A stretch of 52,290 nucleotides of DNA, from NCBI GenBank assembly GCA_035628505.1, contig DASPJR010000188.1, positions 1 to 52,290 on the forward strand. The letters run 5' to 3'. This stretch comes from DASPJR01 sp035628505. GTDB taxonomy: Bacteria > Planctomycetota > SZUA-567 > H5-PLA8. Position numbers and translations under genes: made by a program. Of this stretch, positions 9,138 through 17,969 are shown in pieces; within the stretch, counting starts at the first letter, position 1; every line of letters begins with the position of its first letter. The notes below the pieces were generated by a model, which had not been told where the DNA came from, did not search any database, and saw nothing but the letters and a program-made list of their open reading frames with translations.

Positions 9138-10640
9138 TTACCACTGCGGGGGCTGGCCGCGCTTCTGTTTGAGCAGCCACTGGTAGAGTTCGTCGTTGTT
9201 GTACGTCTCTGTCCAGGAATCGTGTCCGGCATTAGGGTAGACCGTCAGCTTTGCCGAGCTCCCCACTTTCTTCAGTGAGGCAATCATGTCCTCGCTCATT
9301 TTGAGCGGCACGGCGATGTCCTTCGCCCCGTGGAAGACCCAGATCGGCAGGTTTTTGATGCGCTCGACATCTTCGGGATCGCCGCCGCCGCAGATCGGCA
9401 CGACCGCGGCAAAGCGATCCGGATATTGCGCGGCAAGGTTCCACGAACCGAAGCCGCCCATGCTCAGGCCGGTGAGATAAATGCGTTCGCTGTCGACGGG
9501 AAGTTTCGCGCAGACCTCATCGAGCAGGTCGTTAAGATCCGCGGCGAGCCACCATTCGCCGGGAGGGCACTGCGGAGAGATAACGATGAACGGAAATGTC
9601 TTACCTTTTTCCGTCTCAACAATTTTCGGAGGGCCGTGAACTTTCACCAGGTTCAAATCAGTGCCGCGCTCGCCGCTACCATGCAGGAAAAGGATGAGCG
9701 GGAATTTCTTCGCTGGATCCCTCTTCGCTTCGTCAGGCACGAAACTGAGATAGCGATGCTCAACCATGCCCAGCTTCTTCTTCAGGCCAAACCACCAATG
9801 CCGGTTTCGCTCGGCGGCACTTTCGCGCTGTTTGGCCTTGCCGCTGCCGGGTTTCATCTCGTTCAGGCCGGCAAGAAAGATGGCTGATTCGCCGGACTTG
9901 CCCGTGCTGACGGCGAGAAGAGTCGTGAAGTAGTCGTTCACGAGGCCGCTCTGCTCTTTCACAACTGCCGGATCGATTCCCAGCTGCTTCGGCAGCTCAA
10001 CGGTGAACGGAATTTCAGCACGGCGGAAACGGAATTCTTCCGGCTGCTTATAGAGCGTCGCAAAGCGGCGGCCGGCGACGCCGGCAGCCGTGCGAATCTC
10101 CACGACGGCGCCGTAACGGCCGGGCTTCGACGGCGTTTTGACCTCGTTGTACTCAGCGTCATAGAAAACAGGATGCAGCGTGTACTCGCCGATGAGGTCT
10201 TCGACCAGCGACGGCTCGTCAAACTCGCACGAAGGAAACTTGCCGCCGGAGAACACGAAAGGTCTGAAGAGCAGCGGCGCGGCAGCGAAAGTATCTTTTC
10301 GCGTGGTAGTGATATTCGGAACTTTAACGTTTGCCTTCTCGCCATTGGCTTCGATCGTCAGCTTACCAAATGTCGTCTCCGGCGTGAGCGGCACGGTCAA
10401 TTTCGCCGCGCAGGCCGCTCCCTGTTCCATCAGTTTTTCTTTGGCCAGCGTCTTATCTCCATCCTGCAGCTTGACTGTTTTGCCGTTCCATTCGGCTGGC
10501 GCGATGACGTTAATCTTTAAGCGGCGGAAGCGTTCAATGAAGCCCGTCGCGCTGAGTTTTGCCGGCGCATTCTCTTCAGCGCTGGCAACGGAAGCGATCA
10601 GCAGAGGTATGATGAAAAATAATCGTCTCGTGAATTTCAT
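9138..10640 (-). CDS. Secreted alpha/beta-hydrolase, PHB-depolymerase/feruloyl-esterase-like
   Basis: 500 aa with a signal peptide (MKFTRRLFFIIPLLIASVASAEE). Residues 24-270 are a beta-rich N-terminal region of unknown type. Residues about 300-495 form an alpha/beta-hydrolase: LILFLHGSGERG supplies the oxyanion region, GLSMGGFGSW the nucleophile Ser393, GAKD the acid D441, and NAGHDSW the base H473. The pattern matches the predicted peptidase/esterase (COG4099) and dienelactone-hydrolase-like group. It lies on the same strand as the DUF4091 glycosidase 194 bp downstream. This suggests joint attack on a substituted polysaccharide, with the esterase removing side groups. The N-terminal domain may help bind substrate. 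Confidence 0.85.
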   Translation of the reverse strand: MKFTRRLFFIIPLLIASVASAEENAPAKLSATGFIERFRRLKINVIAPAEWNGKTVKLQDGDKTLAKEKLMEQGAACAAKLTVPLTPETTFGKLTIEANGEKANVKVPNITTTRKDTFAAAPLLFRPFVFSGGKFPSCEFDEPSLVEDLIGEYTLHPVFYDAEYNEVKTPSKPGRYGAVVEIRTAAGVAGRRFATLYKQPEEFRFRRAEIPFTVELPKQLGIDPAVVKEQSGLVNDYFTTLLAVSTGKSGESAIFLAGLNEMKPGSGKAKQRESAAERNRHWWFGLKKKLGMVEHRYLSFVPDEAKRDPAKKFPLILFLHGSGERGTDLNLVKVHGPPKIVETEKGKTFPFIVISPQCPPGEWWLAADLNDLLDEVCAKLPVDSERIYLTGLSMGGFGSWNLAAQYPDRFAAVVPICGGGDPEDVERIKNLPIWVFHGAKDIAVPLKMSEDMIASLKKVGSSAKLTVYPNAGHDSWTETYNNDELYQWLLKQKRGQPPQW

Positions 10641-10655
10641 TCTTTCCTCCCGCTG

Positions 10656-10683
10656 TTCTTCGTGTCCTTCGTGATCTTCGTGG
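10656..10683. repeat. Three tandem 9-nt CACGAAG-type units
   Basis: On the minus strand the 43-bp gap between two genes reads as three consecutive 9-nt units of the form NNCACGAAG, ending just before the GGGAGG ribosome site of the esterase gene. A related unit array is at 51697-51735. Confidence 0.7.
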
Positions 10684-11400
10684 TTAATTCTGTTTTTGCG
10701 ATTCGATGATGTGTTTCATCATCTCGTCGAAGCTCTGCCGGATCTCCTGCGGGTCGATGCCGAAAAGCGACATCTTTGCGACAAACTGCAGCCCGTGCTG
10801 CTGAATGGCGCTGGCGCGCGCATCCGGCGGAGCCTGGCGCATTCGCAGCGACAAACCGGCGTCGCTCCTGGAGAGGCTGTACGTGTTTCGCCCGCGGTCG
10901 AGACACCAGCTCTGCAGCATTTCCAGGTACGAGCGCTTTGATTCGTGCACGACCAGCAGGCCGTACTGCCGCTCGGGCCCGACGGTCATCAGCGCCCAGC
11001 CGATGCGCGAAAGCAACTCAGCGAAATCCGGCAGATCATGGTAGCCGCCTTCGCCTTTACTCTGCTCGGCGTTTTTAAGCGCTTCCTTGTCGGCGGAGCT
11101 GTCGACAATCATCGTGTCGTTACCGAACACCAGCGTGTTGCTGTATCCGCTGAGCTCGAGCAGTTCGCCCTGGTTGTACGCCAGCGACCACGATTCGAAC
11201 GGAAGGTCTTCGCGAAACGGCTGGTAGAGATCATTTTCATCATAGGGCGGCGCGGCATTCCAGACGCCGGGCTTGGCGCCGTTGATACGGACGAGCGCAT
11301 TTAGAAGTTCAGCGTCAAAAGCCGTAATCAGGTGCGGCACGCGGGCAGCGGACGGATCAGGAGAAGCAAAAAAAGCATCGAGCGGCAGTGGCTGGGACAT
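10684..11400 (-). CDS. Unrecognised cytoplasmic protein
   Basis: 238 aa, and I do not recognise the family. No signal peptide or membrane helix is seen. The composition is normal for a globular mixed alpha/beta protein, with the phrases RQYGLLVVHESKRSYLEMLQSWCLDRG and DTMIVDSSADKEALKNAEQSKGEGGYHDLPDFAELLSRIGW. The C-terminal third (DPQEIRQSFDEMMKHIIESQKQ) is helical. A GAGG ribosome site lies 8 nt before the ATG. It sits between the secreted esterase (43 bp downstream) and the cupredoxin/Ig surface protein (70 bp upstream), all on the minus strand, so it may be co-transcribed with either. No function is proposed. Confidence 0.75.
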   Translation of the reverse strand: MSQPLPLDAFFASPDPSAARVPHLITAFDAELLNALVRINGAKPGVWNAAPPYDENDLYQPFREDLPFESWSLAYNQGELLELSGYSNTLVFGNDTMIVDSSADKEALKNAEQSKGEGGYHDLPDFAELLSRIGWALMTVGPERQYGLLVVHESKRSYLEMLQSWCLDRGRNTYSLSRSDAGLSLRMRQAPPDARASAIQQHGLQFVAKMSLFGIDPQEIRQSFDEMMKHIIESQKQN

Positions 11401-11470
11401 GCAGGAATCCTCGGTACCGCAGGCATCGTGACGCGACGGGCGGGAATTTCAAGCGTCAGCCGTTACACGC

Positions 11471-14131
11471 TTAACGCAGGTCTTTGCTCCTGCCGGACTT
11501 TCCAGCTTTCGCCGTGTACTCCTGCTGCACCGGGACGCGATACTGCGCGTTATCGAAAAGGACCGTCACATCTACAGTGCGCTTTTCTTTTTTCACTTCG
11601 GTCTCAACGTATCCGTCGTCGAGCAGATCTGGGCCGTGCAAGCCCTTCTTTGTCTTGAACGTAAACTTTGCTGTCTGCGCCGCGACATTGCCTGTCACGG
11701 TTTTCACTGAAAGCTTGAATGTGGCATCGCGATCGACAGCGGAACCTTTTTCGTCCAGTTTGAAGCGCCGCGCCACGCCGCCGACGTTCACGACAACGAC
11801 AGAATCTTCCAGCTTGAAGCCTGCTTGAACGGGCAGCGTGCCGCTCAGGCCGATGACATCGGCGAAGTCTTTAACGAAATTGAGCGAGATCATCAGTTTG
11901 GTTGTCACCAGAAGCTGCGTCTCACCGGCCGGAGCACTGCCAAAGGGCGTGCTGCCCGCGCTGGTCGCAGAACTTCCGGCGGCGAGTTCCGTCTCGTCAC
12001 TGAAGCCGTCGCCGTCGGAATCCTTGCGCGAATTTTCGGAGGTGTTTCCCGGCAGCAGAACTGGTTCGATCGTGACGGAGATTGTTTTGGCGGTGGACAG
12101 GTTGTTCGCATCCGTCGCTGTTACGATCACATCATAGGTTTTTGCAGGCGAAAAGGCGTGCGTTACTGTTCCGCCGGTGGCCGTCTGGCCATCGCCGAAA
12201 TCCCAGGTGATCGTAAAGGCATCGCGATCGGTAAAATCGGCGCTCAGCTGCACGGCTTCGTTAACGCGAGCCGGATTGGGCGTGGCAGTCGGGCCGCTCA
12301 CCAGCGCGGGCGCAACAGGCGTAATCACGACCGCAGTGGTTCCCGCAGCGGAAGTGCAGCCACCCAGCGTTACGGTGACGCTATAGACGCCCTCGTTCAC
12401 CTTGCCCACGTTAGTAATTGTCGGGTTCTGCAGCGTTGAAGAAAAATTATTCGGGCCGCTCCATTGATAGCTCCCGCCGGCGAGCAACGAAGCCGTCAAT
12501 TCAAGCGTACCGCCCTCGGTGACCGGTCCGTTGTTTCCGGCAACCGGCGCTGCGGGAACTGGATCGACAGTGACGTTGAGCGAAGCCCGCGGCAGCTGAA
12601 AACCATTGATCGTCACGTCGACGCTATAGGTTCCCGACGCGGTGACCGGCACATCTGGAATGCTGGGATTCTGCAGCGTCGATGTAAATCCTGCGGGGCC
12701 TGACCACGCGTACGTTCCGCCGCTCTGCGCACAGGAAAGATTGAGCGTCTGCCCCACACACACCGGACTGTTGCTCGACACCGAAGGAGCGGCATTCGCC
12801 ACGACTTGCACGTTCAGCGTGGCGGCCTGGGACGTGCAGCCGAGCGTGACGGTGACGCTGTACGTTCCTGTTGCCGCGGTGGTCGCGTTAGCGATCACAG
12901 GATTCTGCTGCGAAGACGTAAAGCCGTTTGGCCCAGTCCACGAATACGCCGCGCCCACGACTGTCGATGCTGCAAGATTCAGCGTCTGCGTCTCAATAAT
13001 GGGGCTGTTGCTCGATAGTGTTGGAGCAGCCGGCGCGGCGGTGACTGTGACATTCACCGTACCCGCAGAGGATGTGCAACCGTTGACGGTTGCCGTAACG
13101 CTATAGGTGCCAGCACCGGCGGGCGTGATCCCCGTTAGGCTTGGGTTCTGCTGCGTCGATGTAAAACCATTTGGGCCGCTCCAGGAATACGTCGCGTTGG
13201 CGATCGTTGTCGCAGTCAGATTCAGCGTGCCGTTTTCGCAGACAGGGCTGTTGCTTCCCGCAGTGGGTGCCGCCGGCGGGGAATTGACTCCAACAACGGT
13301 TGTGCCGGGATCGGAAACGACTCCATTAACGGTAACGGTAACGTTGTAGGTACCGGCAGCGGCAGCGGTGATACTCGTGATGCTCGGATTCTGTATCGTG
13401 CTCGAGAAGGAGTTCGGTCCGGTCCAGGCGTAGGTTGCATTGGCCACGGTTGACGCCGAGAGCTGCAGCGTTCCCCCGACGCAGACAGGACCATCGTTGG
13501 AAGCTGTGGGCGGCGAGACCACTACGACTGAAACACTAGCCGGCTGCGATGTCGCACCATTAATGCTCTGCGTGACAGAGTAGCTGCCGGCCTTCGACGC
13601 ATCCATGCCAGTAACCGAAATGGCATTTGTCGTCGCACTGAACCCGTTCGGGCCGGTCCATGAAACTGCTGCGCCGGCGACGGGACTCACGCTGAGATTC
13701 AGCGTGCCGCCGGCTTTGACCGTCGTGGTTCCGCTGATCACCAGTTGCGGCGGTGGGACGAGGACGGTACCCGTCATGGACGGATGGATTGTGCAGCGAT
13801 ATCCGAACGAACCGTAATTTGTGAACGTTTTGGAAAAGCTTGCGTTCGTCGATAAGGAACCTGAATCCCAACTCTCCACCTGCCCGTTGTTGCTTGTTGT
13901 CGTGTGCGGTGCGCCGTCTTTATTCGTCCAGGTAACGGTGTCGTTCAAAGCAATCGTAACAGTAGAACCAAATGAAAAGCCTTGAATATCCACGGGAGAT
14001 GTTGCACGGTTCCCCGCCCCGCGAACTGAGATCGCCAACGGTGGGCACGGGCACGGCGGCGGCACTGCTTCGCCTGCATACAGCGCACTCAACGTTGAAA
14101 AAAAACAGAAAAGCAGCGCGCGAGTGCGCAT
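11471..14131 (-). CDS. Secreted cupredoxin plus Ig/PKD-repeat surface protein
   Basis: 886 aa from the ATG at 14131, with GGAGG 7 nt upstream; the frame runs back to 14179. Signal peptide is at residues 1-20. Residues about 32-127 are a plastocyanin-like domain with the full type-I copper ligand set: H76 (APHTTTS), C113, H116 and M119 (YRCTIHPSM). Six repeats of 78-81 residues follow (129-605), each built as SNSPVCxGGTLxLTA, YxWTGPNGF, QNPxIT and GTYSVTVTVNG, like gliding/adhesin Ig-fold repeats. Then come a PKD domain (606-690, ITWDFGDGQ), a DSDGDGFSDE thrombospondin-3/calcium motif near 704, and a C-terminal beta domain. It is probably exported to the cell surface. No sorting tail was recognised. 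The copper domain joined to repeats could be an electron-transfer or copper-binding adhesin. Confidence 0.9.
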   Translation of the reverse strand: MRTRALLFCFFSTLSALYAGEAVPPPCPCPPLAISVRGAGNRATSPVDIQGFSFGSTVTIALNDTVTWTNKDGAPHTTTSNNGQVESWDSGSLSTNASFSKTFTNYGSFGYRCTIHPSMTGTVLVPPPQLVISGTTTVKAGGTLNLSVSPVAGAAVSWTGPNGFSATTNAISVTGMDASKAGSYSVTQSINGATSQPASVSVVVVSPPTASNDGPVCVGGTLQLSASTVANATYAWTGPNSFSSTIQNPSITSITAAAAGTYNVTVTVNGVVSDPGTTVVGVNSPPAAPTAGSNSPVCENGTLNLTATTIANATYSWSGPNGFTSTQQNPSLTGITPAGAGTYSVTATVNGCTSSAGTVNVTVTAAPAAPTLSSNSPIIETQTLNLAASTVVGAAYSWTGPNGFTSSQQNPVIANATTAATGTYSVTVTLGCTSQAATLNVQVVANAAPSVSSNSPVCVGQTLNLSCAQSGGTYAWSGPAGFTSTLQNPSIPDVPVTASGTYSVDVTINGFQLPRASLNVTVDPVPAAPVAGNNGPVTEGGTLELTASLLAGGSYQWSGPNNFSSTLQNPTITNVGKVNEGVYSVTVTLGGCTSAAGTTAVVITPVAPALVSGPTATPNPARVNEAVQLSADFTDRDAFTITWDFGDGQTATGGTVTHAFSPAKTYDVIVTATDANNLSTAKTISVTIEPVLLPGNTSENSRKDSDGDGFSDETELAAGSSATSAGSTPFGSAPAGETQLLVTTKLMISLNFVKDFADVIGLSGTLPVQAGFKLEDSVVVVNVGGVARRFKLDEKGSAVDRDATFKLSVKTVTGNVAAQTAKFTFKTKKGLHGPDLLDDGYVETEVKKEKRTVDVTVLFDNAQYRVPVQQEYTAKAGKSGRSKDLR
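12317..13747 (-). repeat. Six tandem Ig-like protein repeats encoded in DNA
   Basis: The coding sequence contains six consecutive units of about 234-243 bp. Repeat boundaries are near residues 129, 207, 285, 366, 446, 525 and 605. Units share TGPNGF and GTYSVTVT cores but differ elsewhere, so they are diverged copies rather than a recent expansion. Confidence 0.85.
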
Positions 14132-14243
14132 AGTTTCGCCTCCGTGAGTGTATAGTCGCTGTATTGTGAAGATTCTCACCGCAAAGGCGACTTTTATTTT
14201 CGATATTTTATAGCTGGGCCCGCCGTGTTAAAAGGAGCAGCTG

Positions 14244-15341
14244 GTGACTGCCGTGTTTGCTAAAGGTCAATCTGCATCAACGGGAAAAATGAAAAAGCAA
14301 AAGCGCCGCATCATGGTTCTAACCGAAGGCAAGCTGGGCGTCTTCTCTTCGAAGACTGGCACCTCGGTCATCCGCTATTGCACCGATGAGGTCGTCTGCG
14401 TGCTGGATTCTAAGGCTGCCCGCTCGGGCCGGCCGCTTGAATCCTTTATCGGCATTGGCCATGGCATTCCGCTTGTGGCCTCCGTAAAGGAGGGACTGGC
14501 ATACAAGCCGACGGAACTCCTGATCGGCATCGCTCCAGTTGGCGGTGAACTTCCCGCCCCGTGGCGAAAAATTATTCTGCAGGCACTGGCGGCGAAGCTG
14601 GACATCGTCAGCGGCCTGCACCAGGCGCTCAATGAGGACGCGGAACTGGTGAAGGCAGCAAAGAAGAGCAGAGCGCGGCTGTTTGATGTGCGCATTCCGC
14701 CCGGTGACATCGGCGTGGCGGAGGACCGCTTGCGCGCGCTCAAGCAGCGCCGCATCTCAGTCGTGGGATCAGATTGCAGCGTGGGGAAGATGGTCACGGC
14801 CATCGAAGTTGATAAGGGACTGCGCGCGCGCGACTGGGACAGCGAATTCGTGGCAACGGGGCAGACGGGAATCATGATCGCCGGCTCAGGCATCGCCGTC
14901 GATCATGTGCTCAGCGATTACGTGAACGGCGCCGCCGAACGGTTGTGCTGGGAGCGGCGTAAACGGGAAGTCCTGGTGATCGAAGGACAGGGCAGCGTCT
15001 ACCATCCGGCTTACAGCGGCGTCACGGTTGGGCTGCTGCACGGGGCCATGCCGCACGTGATGCTCTTCACGCACGCGACCGCACGCACGCAGATCAGCCA
15101 TTACGAACAGTATAAATTGCCGCCTCTTAAGCAGGCCATTCAACTCGTCGAGGATCTCACGCGGCCGCTGCAGTTTGCGCGCGTAGCCGCGGTGGCCCTT
15201 AACACGGTGGGCAGGACGGACGAACAGGCCAGCGAGGACGCACGTCGCATCGAAGATGAGACGGGACTGCCAGCGGCGGATCCCATTCGCCACGGGGTGC
15301 AAAAGTTAGTAGACGCCGTGGAGCCAGCTTTGACAATGTAA
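14244..15341 (+). CDS. DUF1611-family P-loop protein (DgcN-like, candidate D-amino-acid N-acetyltransferase)
   Basis: 365 aa from a GTG start with AAAGGAG about 6 nt upstream. Residues 22-165 form a Rossmann-like N-terminal domain. A P-loop-type motif, VVGSDCSVGKMVTAIEV, follows at 173-190 (Lys182), then LVIEGQGSVYHPAYSGVTVGLLHGAMP. This is the arrangement of COG3367/DUF1611. From memory, members named DgcN N-acetylate D-glutamate and work with DgcA, an enolase-superfamily racemase of N-acetyl-D-glutamate. A dipeptide-epimerase-like gene is indeed next but one downstream. The match is by family and neighbourhood, so the substrate is inferred. It is divergent from the cupredoxin gene, with 112 bp between them. 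Confidence 0.85.
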   Translation: MTAVFAKGQSASTGKMKKQKRRIMVLTEGKLGVFSSKTGTSVIRYCTDEVVCVLDSKAARSGRPLESFIGIGHGIPLVASVKEGLAYKPTELLIGIAPVGGELPAPWRKIILQALAAKLDIVSGLHQALNEDAELVKAAKKSRARLFDVRIPPGDIGVAEDRLRALKQRRISVVGSDCSVGKMVTAIEVDKGLRARDWDSEFVATGQTGIMIAGSGIAVDHVLSDYVNGAAERLCWERRKREVLVIEGQGSVYHPAYSGVTVGLLHGAMPHVMLFTHATARTQISHYEQYKLPPLKQAIQLVEDLTRPLQFARVAAVALNTVGRTDEQASEDARRIEDETGLPAADPIRHGVQKLVDAVEPALTM

Positions 15342-15474
15342 TTCGGACAGCCTGAGCGGACGGGCAAATACTGCAGAACCGATACGCCGCTGCGGGCTCT
15401 AAATGGAGTGAGGGGTAGGAAGGTATCAGGCACGCTTGAAGTATTCAGGTTCGTGGTGGCGCAGAGGGGACAAT

Positions 15475-16788
15475 ATGGAGCGGGGCGACGATTCACCGGT
15501 AGGGCCGTCAGCACGAGATTTCGAACAACTCACAACGCGGGTTGATTCCGCGAAGGAACGCCGCATTCTCGCCACGACTGCCGCACCCGCAGGCGGCAGC
15601 CTGGCTCCAGCCAAGTACGCTCTCGTCGTCGGCCTGCTCGCCATTGGCGGGGTCTTCGCCTATCGCCACTTCTATGTTCCGCCACCGGCACCTCCTGTTC
15701 AGCCGGTCGCGGCCGCTACTCCGGAAACAGCGGAAAGTACGCCCGTGGTTACTGAAGAGCAGCTGGCGGCGATCCGGAATGAGAACACGATTCAGCAGGT
15801 GATCCGCGACGGCAAGCTGCCTGAAGCTCCAAAAGTTCAGCTCGCTCCGCTGCCCGAGGAACCTGTCGTTGAAGAACCGGCCGTCGCTGATCCCGCTGTT
15901 GGAATCATCGGACAGCCGGTCGCACTGGGTACGGTGGCCGTTGAAGTGGAAAATTTCTGGATCGACGACAGCTCGCAGAAGGGCCCGGCTTATGCGGCAC
16001 TGAGCGGTTACCTGGTGAATGCGACCGACCAGCCCATGGCGCTTCCGCAGATTGAAGTCAGCCTGCTCGATCATGAGAAGCGGCTGTACAAATCCTCGAA
16101 GCAGACGCTGACGGGCGGAAAAGCCGCCGTCAATCCGCAGATCAAGACGGCCAACACCTGGTTCTTTGAACTGCCGCCGAACACGCCAATGTACTGTGCG
16201 CAGTTCGCCACGAAGCTCGGCAAACAGGACCTTGCCGTTTTTATTCAGCTCGCCGAACGCACGCCTGAGAACGCCGCGCTGGTGGAATCAAAAGAATACG
16301 AGCCGACGCTGCTGAAGCTGATGACGGACGCCAGCCCGCGCGCGGTCGCGGCGCAGGAATATTACAAAGCCAAGTTTGCACTGGATCAGATTGGCCTGGA
16401 AGCACAGGCACTGGAGAAGCAGGCCGGAAAGATCGAGAAAAAATTGAAAATCGCGCTGAAAGAGTACGACAATGCGAAGGCCGCCTCCGAAAAGTCCAAG
16501 AACGAAATTGCAGATGTCAAAGCGCGCATAAAGGAGATCGAAGGAAACCGCTCTACTTTCAAGCACAATGCACGGCTGCAGGAAATTGAATTGGGCAAGC
16601 TGCGCAATGAACTGGCGCGCCGCGAACGCGACGAAGCGTCAGCCGCCGAAACGCTCGACCGCCGGACGAAAGAGAAAACCAAGATCGATGCCGAGTTCAA
16701 GGACATCCAATCCAAGCTCAAAACCATTTCAACGAAGTTCGACGCGCAGGCCAAGAACGTGGACAAGGCCAAAGAGAAACTCCAATAA
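15475..16788 (+). CDS. Single-pass membrane protein with C-terminal coiled coil, function unknown
   Basis: 437 aa from the ATG at 15475, which has GAGGGG 6 nt upstream; the frame runs back to a TTG at 15436 without a ribosome site. A membrane helix lies near residues 46-66 (KYALVVGLLAIGGVFAYRHF), followed by a Pro/Ala stretch. A beta-rich domain at about 150-270 (AVEVENFWIDDSSQKG, GYLVNATDQPMALPQIEVSLLD) resembles DUF3426/FxLYD domains that follow a membrane anchor. Residues about 285-437 form a long Lys/Glu-rich coiled coil. It lies between the DUF1611 gene and the epimerase, 133 bp after one and 82 bp before the other. A link to that pathway is not evident from the sequence. It also resembles the helical tail of the kinase at 17970. 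Confidence 0.8.
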   Translation: MERGDDSPVGPSARDFEQLTTRVDSAKERRILATTAAPAGGSLAPAKYALVVGLLAIGGVFAYRHFYVPPPAPPVQPVAAATPETAESTPVVTEEQLAAIRNENTIQQVIRDGKLPEAPKVQLAPLPEEPVVEEPAVADPAVGIIGQPVALGTVAVEVENFWIDDSSQKGPAYAALSGYLVNATDQPMALPQIEVSLLDHEKRLYKSSKQTLTGGKAAVNPQIKTANTWFFELPPNTPMYCAQFATKLGKQDLAVFIQLAERTPENAALVESKEYEPTLLKLMTDASPRAVAAQEYYKAKFALDQIGLEAQALEKQAGKIEKKLKIALKEYDNAKAASEKSKNEIADVKARIKEIEGNRSTFKHNARLQEIELGKLRNELARRERDEASAAETLDRRTKEKTKIDAEFKDIQSKLKTISTKFDAQAKNVDKAKEKLQ

Positions 16789-16822
16789 TCGCTGTACCCC
16801 CGCCGGCTGCTTGACGATGCCT

Positions 16823-16855
16823 GCTCCAGTGTAAAACATCGCACAACACTGGAGC
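16823..16855 (+). other. Perfect 10-bp stem-loop between coiled-coil gene and epimerase gene
   Basis: GCTCCAGTGT at 16823-16832 pairs with ACACTGGAGC at 16846-16855 across a 13-nt loop. No T-tract follows, so it is not a typical terminator. It ends 15 bp before the epimerase start and could shape translation or RNA processing. Confidence 0.55.
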
Positions 16856-16870
16856 GTTCAGGCGGCACCT

Positions 16871-17893
16871 ATGAAACTATCGGCAGAACCACTCGATCTG
16901 ACGCTGCGCCACACGTTTTCAACGTCGCGCTCGTCATCTTCAATTGCACACAATGTCCTGCTGACGCTGCGCTGGGGAAAACACAGCGGCCTGGGCGAAG
17001 CGGCCCCAATCCGCTATTACGGCCAGTCGCAGCAGAGCTGCCTCAAGGCGCTGCAGAGAATTGCCCGGCACCTCGCCGGACGGGAGCCGTTCGAAATCGA
17101 AGCAATCCTGCAGGACCTGCGCCGCCGCTTCCCGAAGGAGCCAAGCGCGATCGCGGCAGTCGACCTGGCGCTGCATGATCTGATGGGGAAACACCTGCGC
17201 CTTCCGGTGTGGAAACTGTTTGGACTGGACCCCACTCGCACGCCGCAGACTTCATTTACGATAGGCATAGACACGTTCGACAAAGTCGTCGCAAAGGTGG
17301 GGGAAGCTGAAAAGTACCCCGTATTGAAAATCAAGGTCGGCGTGCCGGGAGACGTCGAAATCATGCGCGAAGTCCGGCGGCTGGCGCCGAAGAAATTTCT
17401 GCGCGTGGATGCAAACTGCGGCTGGAGCGTACGGGAAACGATTGAAAAAGCGCGCAAGCTGGAGAGGCTCGGCGTCGAGTTCATCGAGCAGCCGCTGCCG
17501 CCCGGCAGAAATGCCGACTTCAAGCGCATCCGCAATAAAATCGGACTGCCGCTGATGACGGATGAATCCAGTCTTGTGCCTGAAGATATCCCGGCGCTGC
17601 GCGGATGCGTTGACGGCATCAACATCAAGCTCGTCAAATGCGGTGGCATCCGTGAAGGCTTGAAGATGATTCACATCGCGCGTGCCTGCGGGCTGAAAAT
17701 CATGCTTGGCTGCATGATCGAGTCCAGCGTGCTGATCACCGCGGCGGCACAGCTGGCGCCGCTGGTCGATTACGCGGACCTCGATGGCAATCTGCTGATC
17801 AGCGACGATCCTTTCTCGGGCGTGAAGATCGACCGCAAGGCAAAACTGCTGCTGCCAGACGCGGACGGGTTAGGATTAAGCAGAGCGAAGTAA
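16871..17893 (+). CDS. Enolase-superfamily dipeptide epimerase / N-acetyl-amino-acid racemase (DgcA-like)
   Basis: 340 aa. Muconate-lactonizing-subgroup motifs are complete. KIK gives K153 and K155, the usual KxK base. The metal ligands are D180 (RVDANCGW), E206 (FIEQPLP) and D231 (MTDES). INIK gives the second base K253. The final DGNLLISDDPF motif is typical of L-Ala-D/L-Glu epimerases. It would interconvert stereoisomers of an amino-acid derivative in the cytoplasm. An AGGCGG ribosome site precedes the ATG. Two readings fit: epimerisation of L-Ala-D-Glu from peptidoglycan recycling, or racemisation of N-acetyl-D-glutamate made by the upstream DUF1611 protein (DgcN/DgcA pathway). The neighbourhood favours the second, but I cannot decide from motifs alone. 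Confidence 0.9.
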   Translation: MKLSAEPLDLTLRHTFSTSRSSSSIAHNVLLTLRWGKHSGLGEAAPIRYYGQSQQSCLKALQRIARHLAGREPFEIEAILQDLRRRFPKEPSAIAAVDLALHDLMGKHLRLPVWKLFGLDPTRTPQTSFTIGIDTFDKVVAKVGEAEKYPVLKIKVGVPGDVEIMREVRRLAPKKFLRVDANCGWSVRETIEKARKLERLGVEFIEQPLPPGRNADFKRIRNKIGLPLMTDESSLVPEDIPALRGCVDGINIKLVKCGGIREGLKMIHIARACGLKIMLGCMIESSVLITAAAQLAPLVDYADLDGNLLISDDPFSGVKIDRKAKLLLPDADGLGLSRAK

Positions 17894-17909
17894 AGCTGCT
17901 CAACGTCGT

Positions 17910-17929
17910 GGCTCGGGCGGCTCGCCCGC
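17910..17929. repeat. GCGGGC-type hairpin repeat between convergent genes
   Basis: A GCTCGGGCGGCTCGCCCGC hairpin sits in the 76-bp gap between the epimerase and kinase stop codons. It is related to the hairpins at 40342-40357 and 41998-42102 and may help end transcription from both sides. Confidence 0.55.
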
Positions 17930-17969
17930 AAACAAATTCGTAGGCGGAATGCCAACGCAACGCTCAGTT

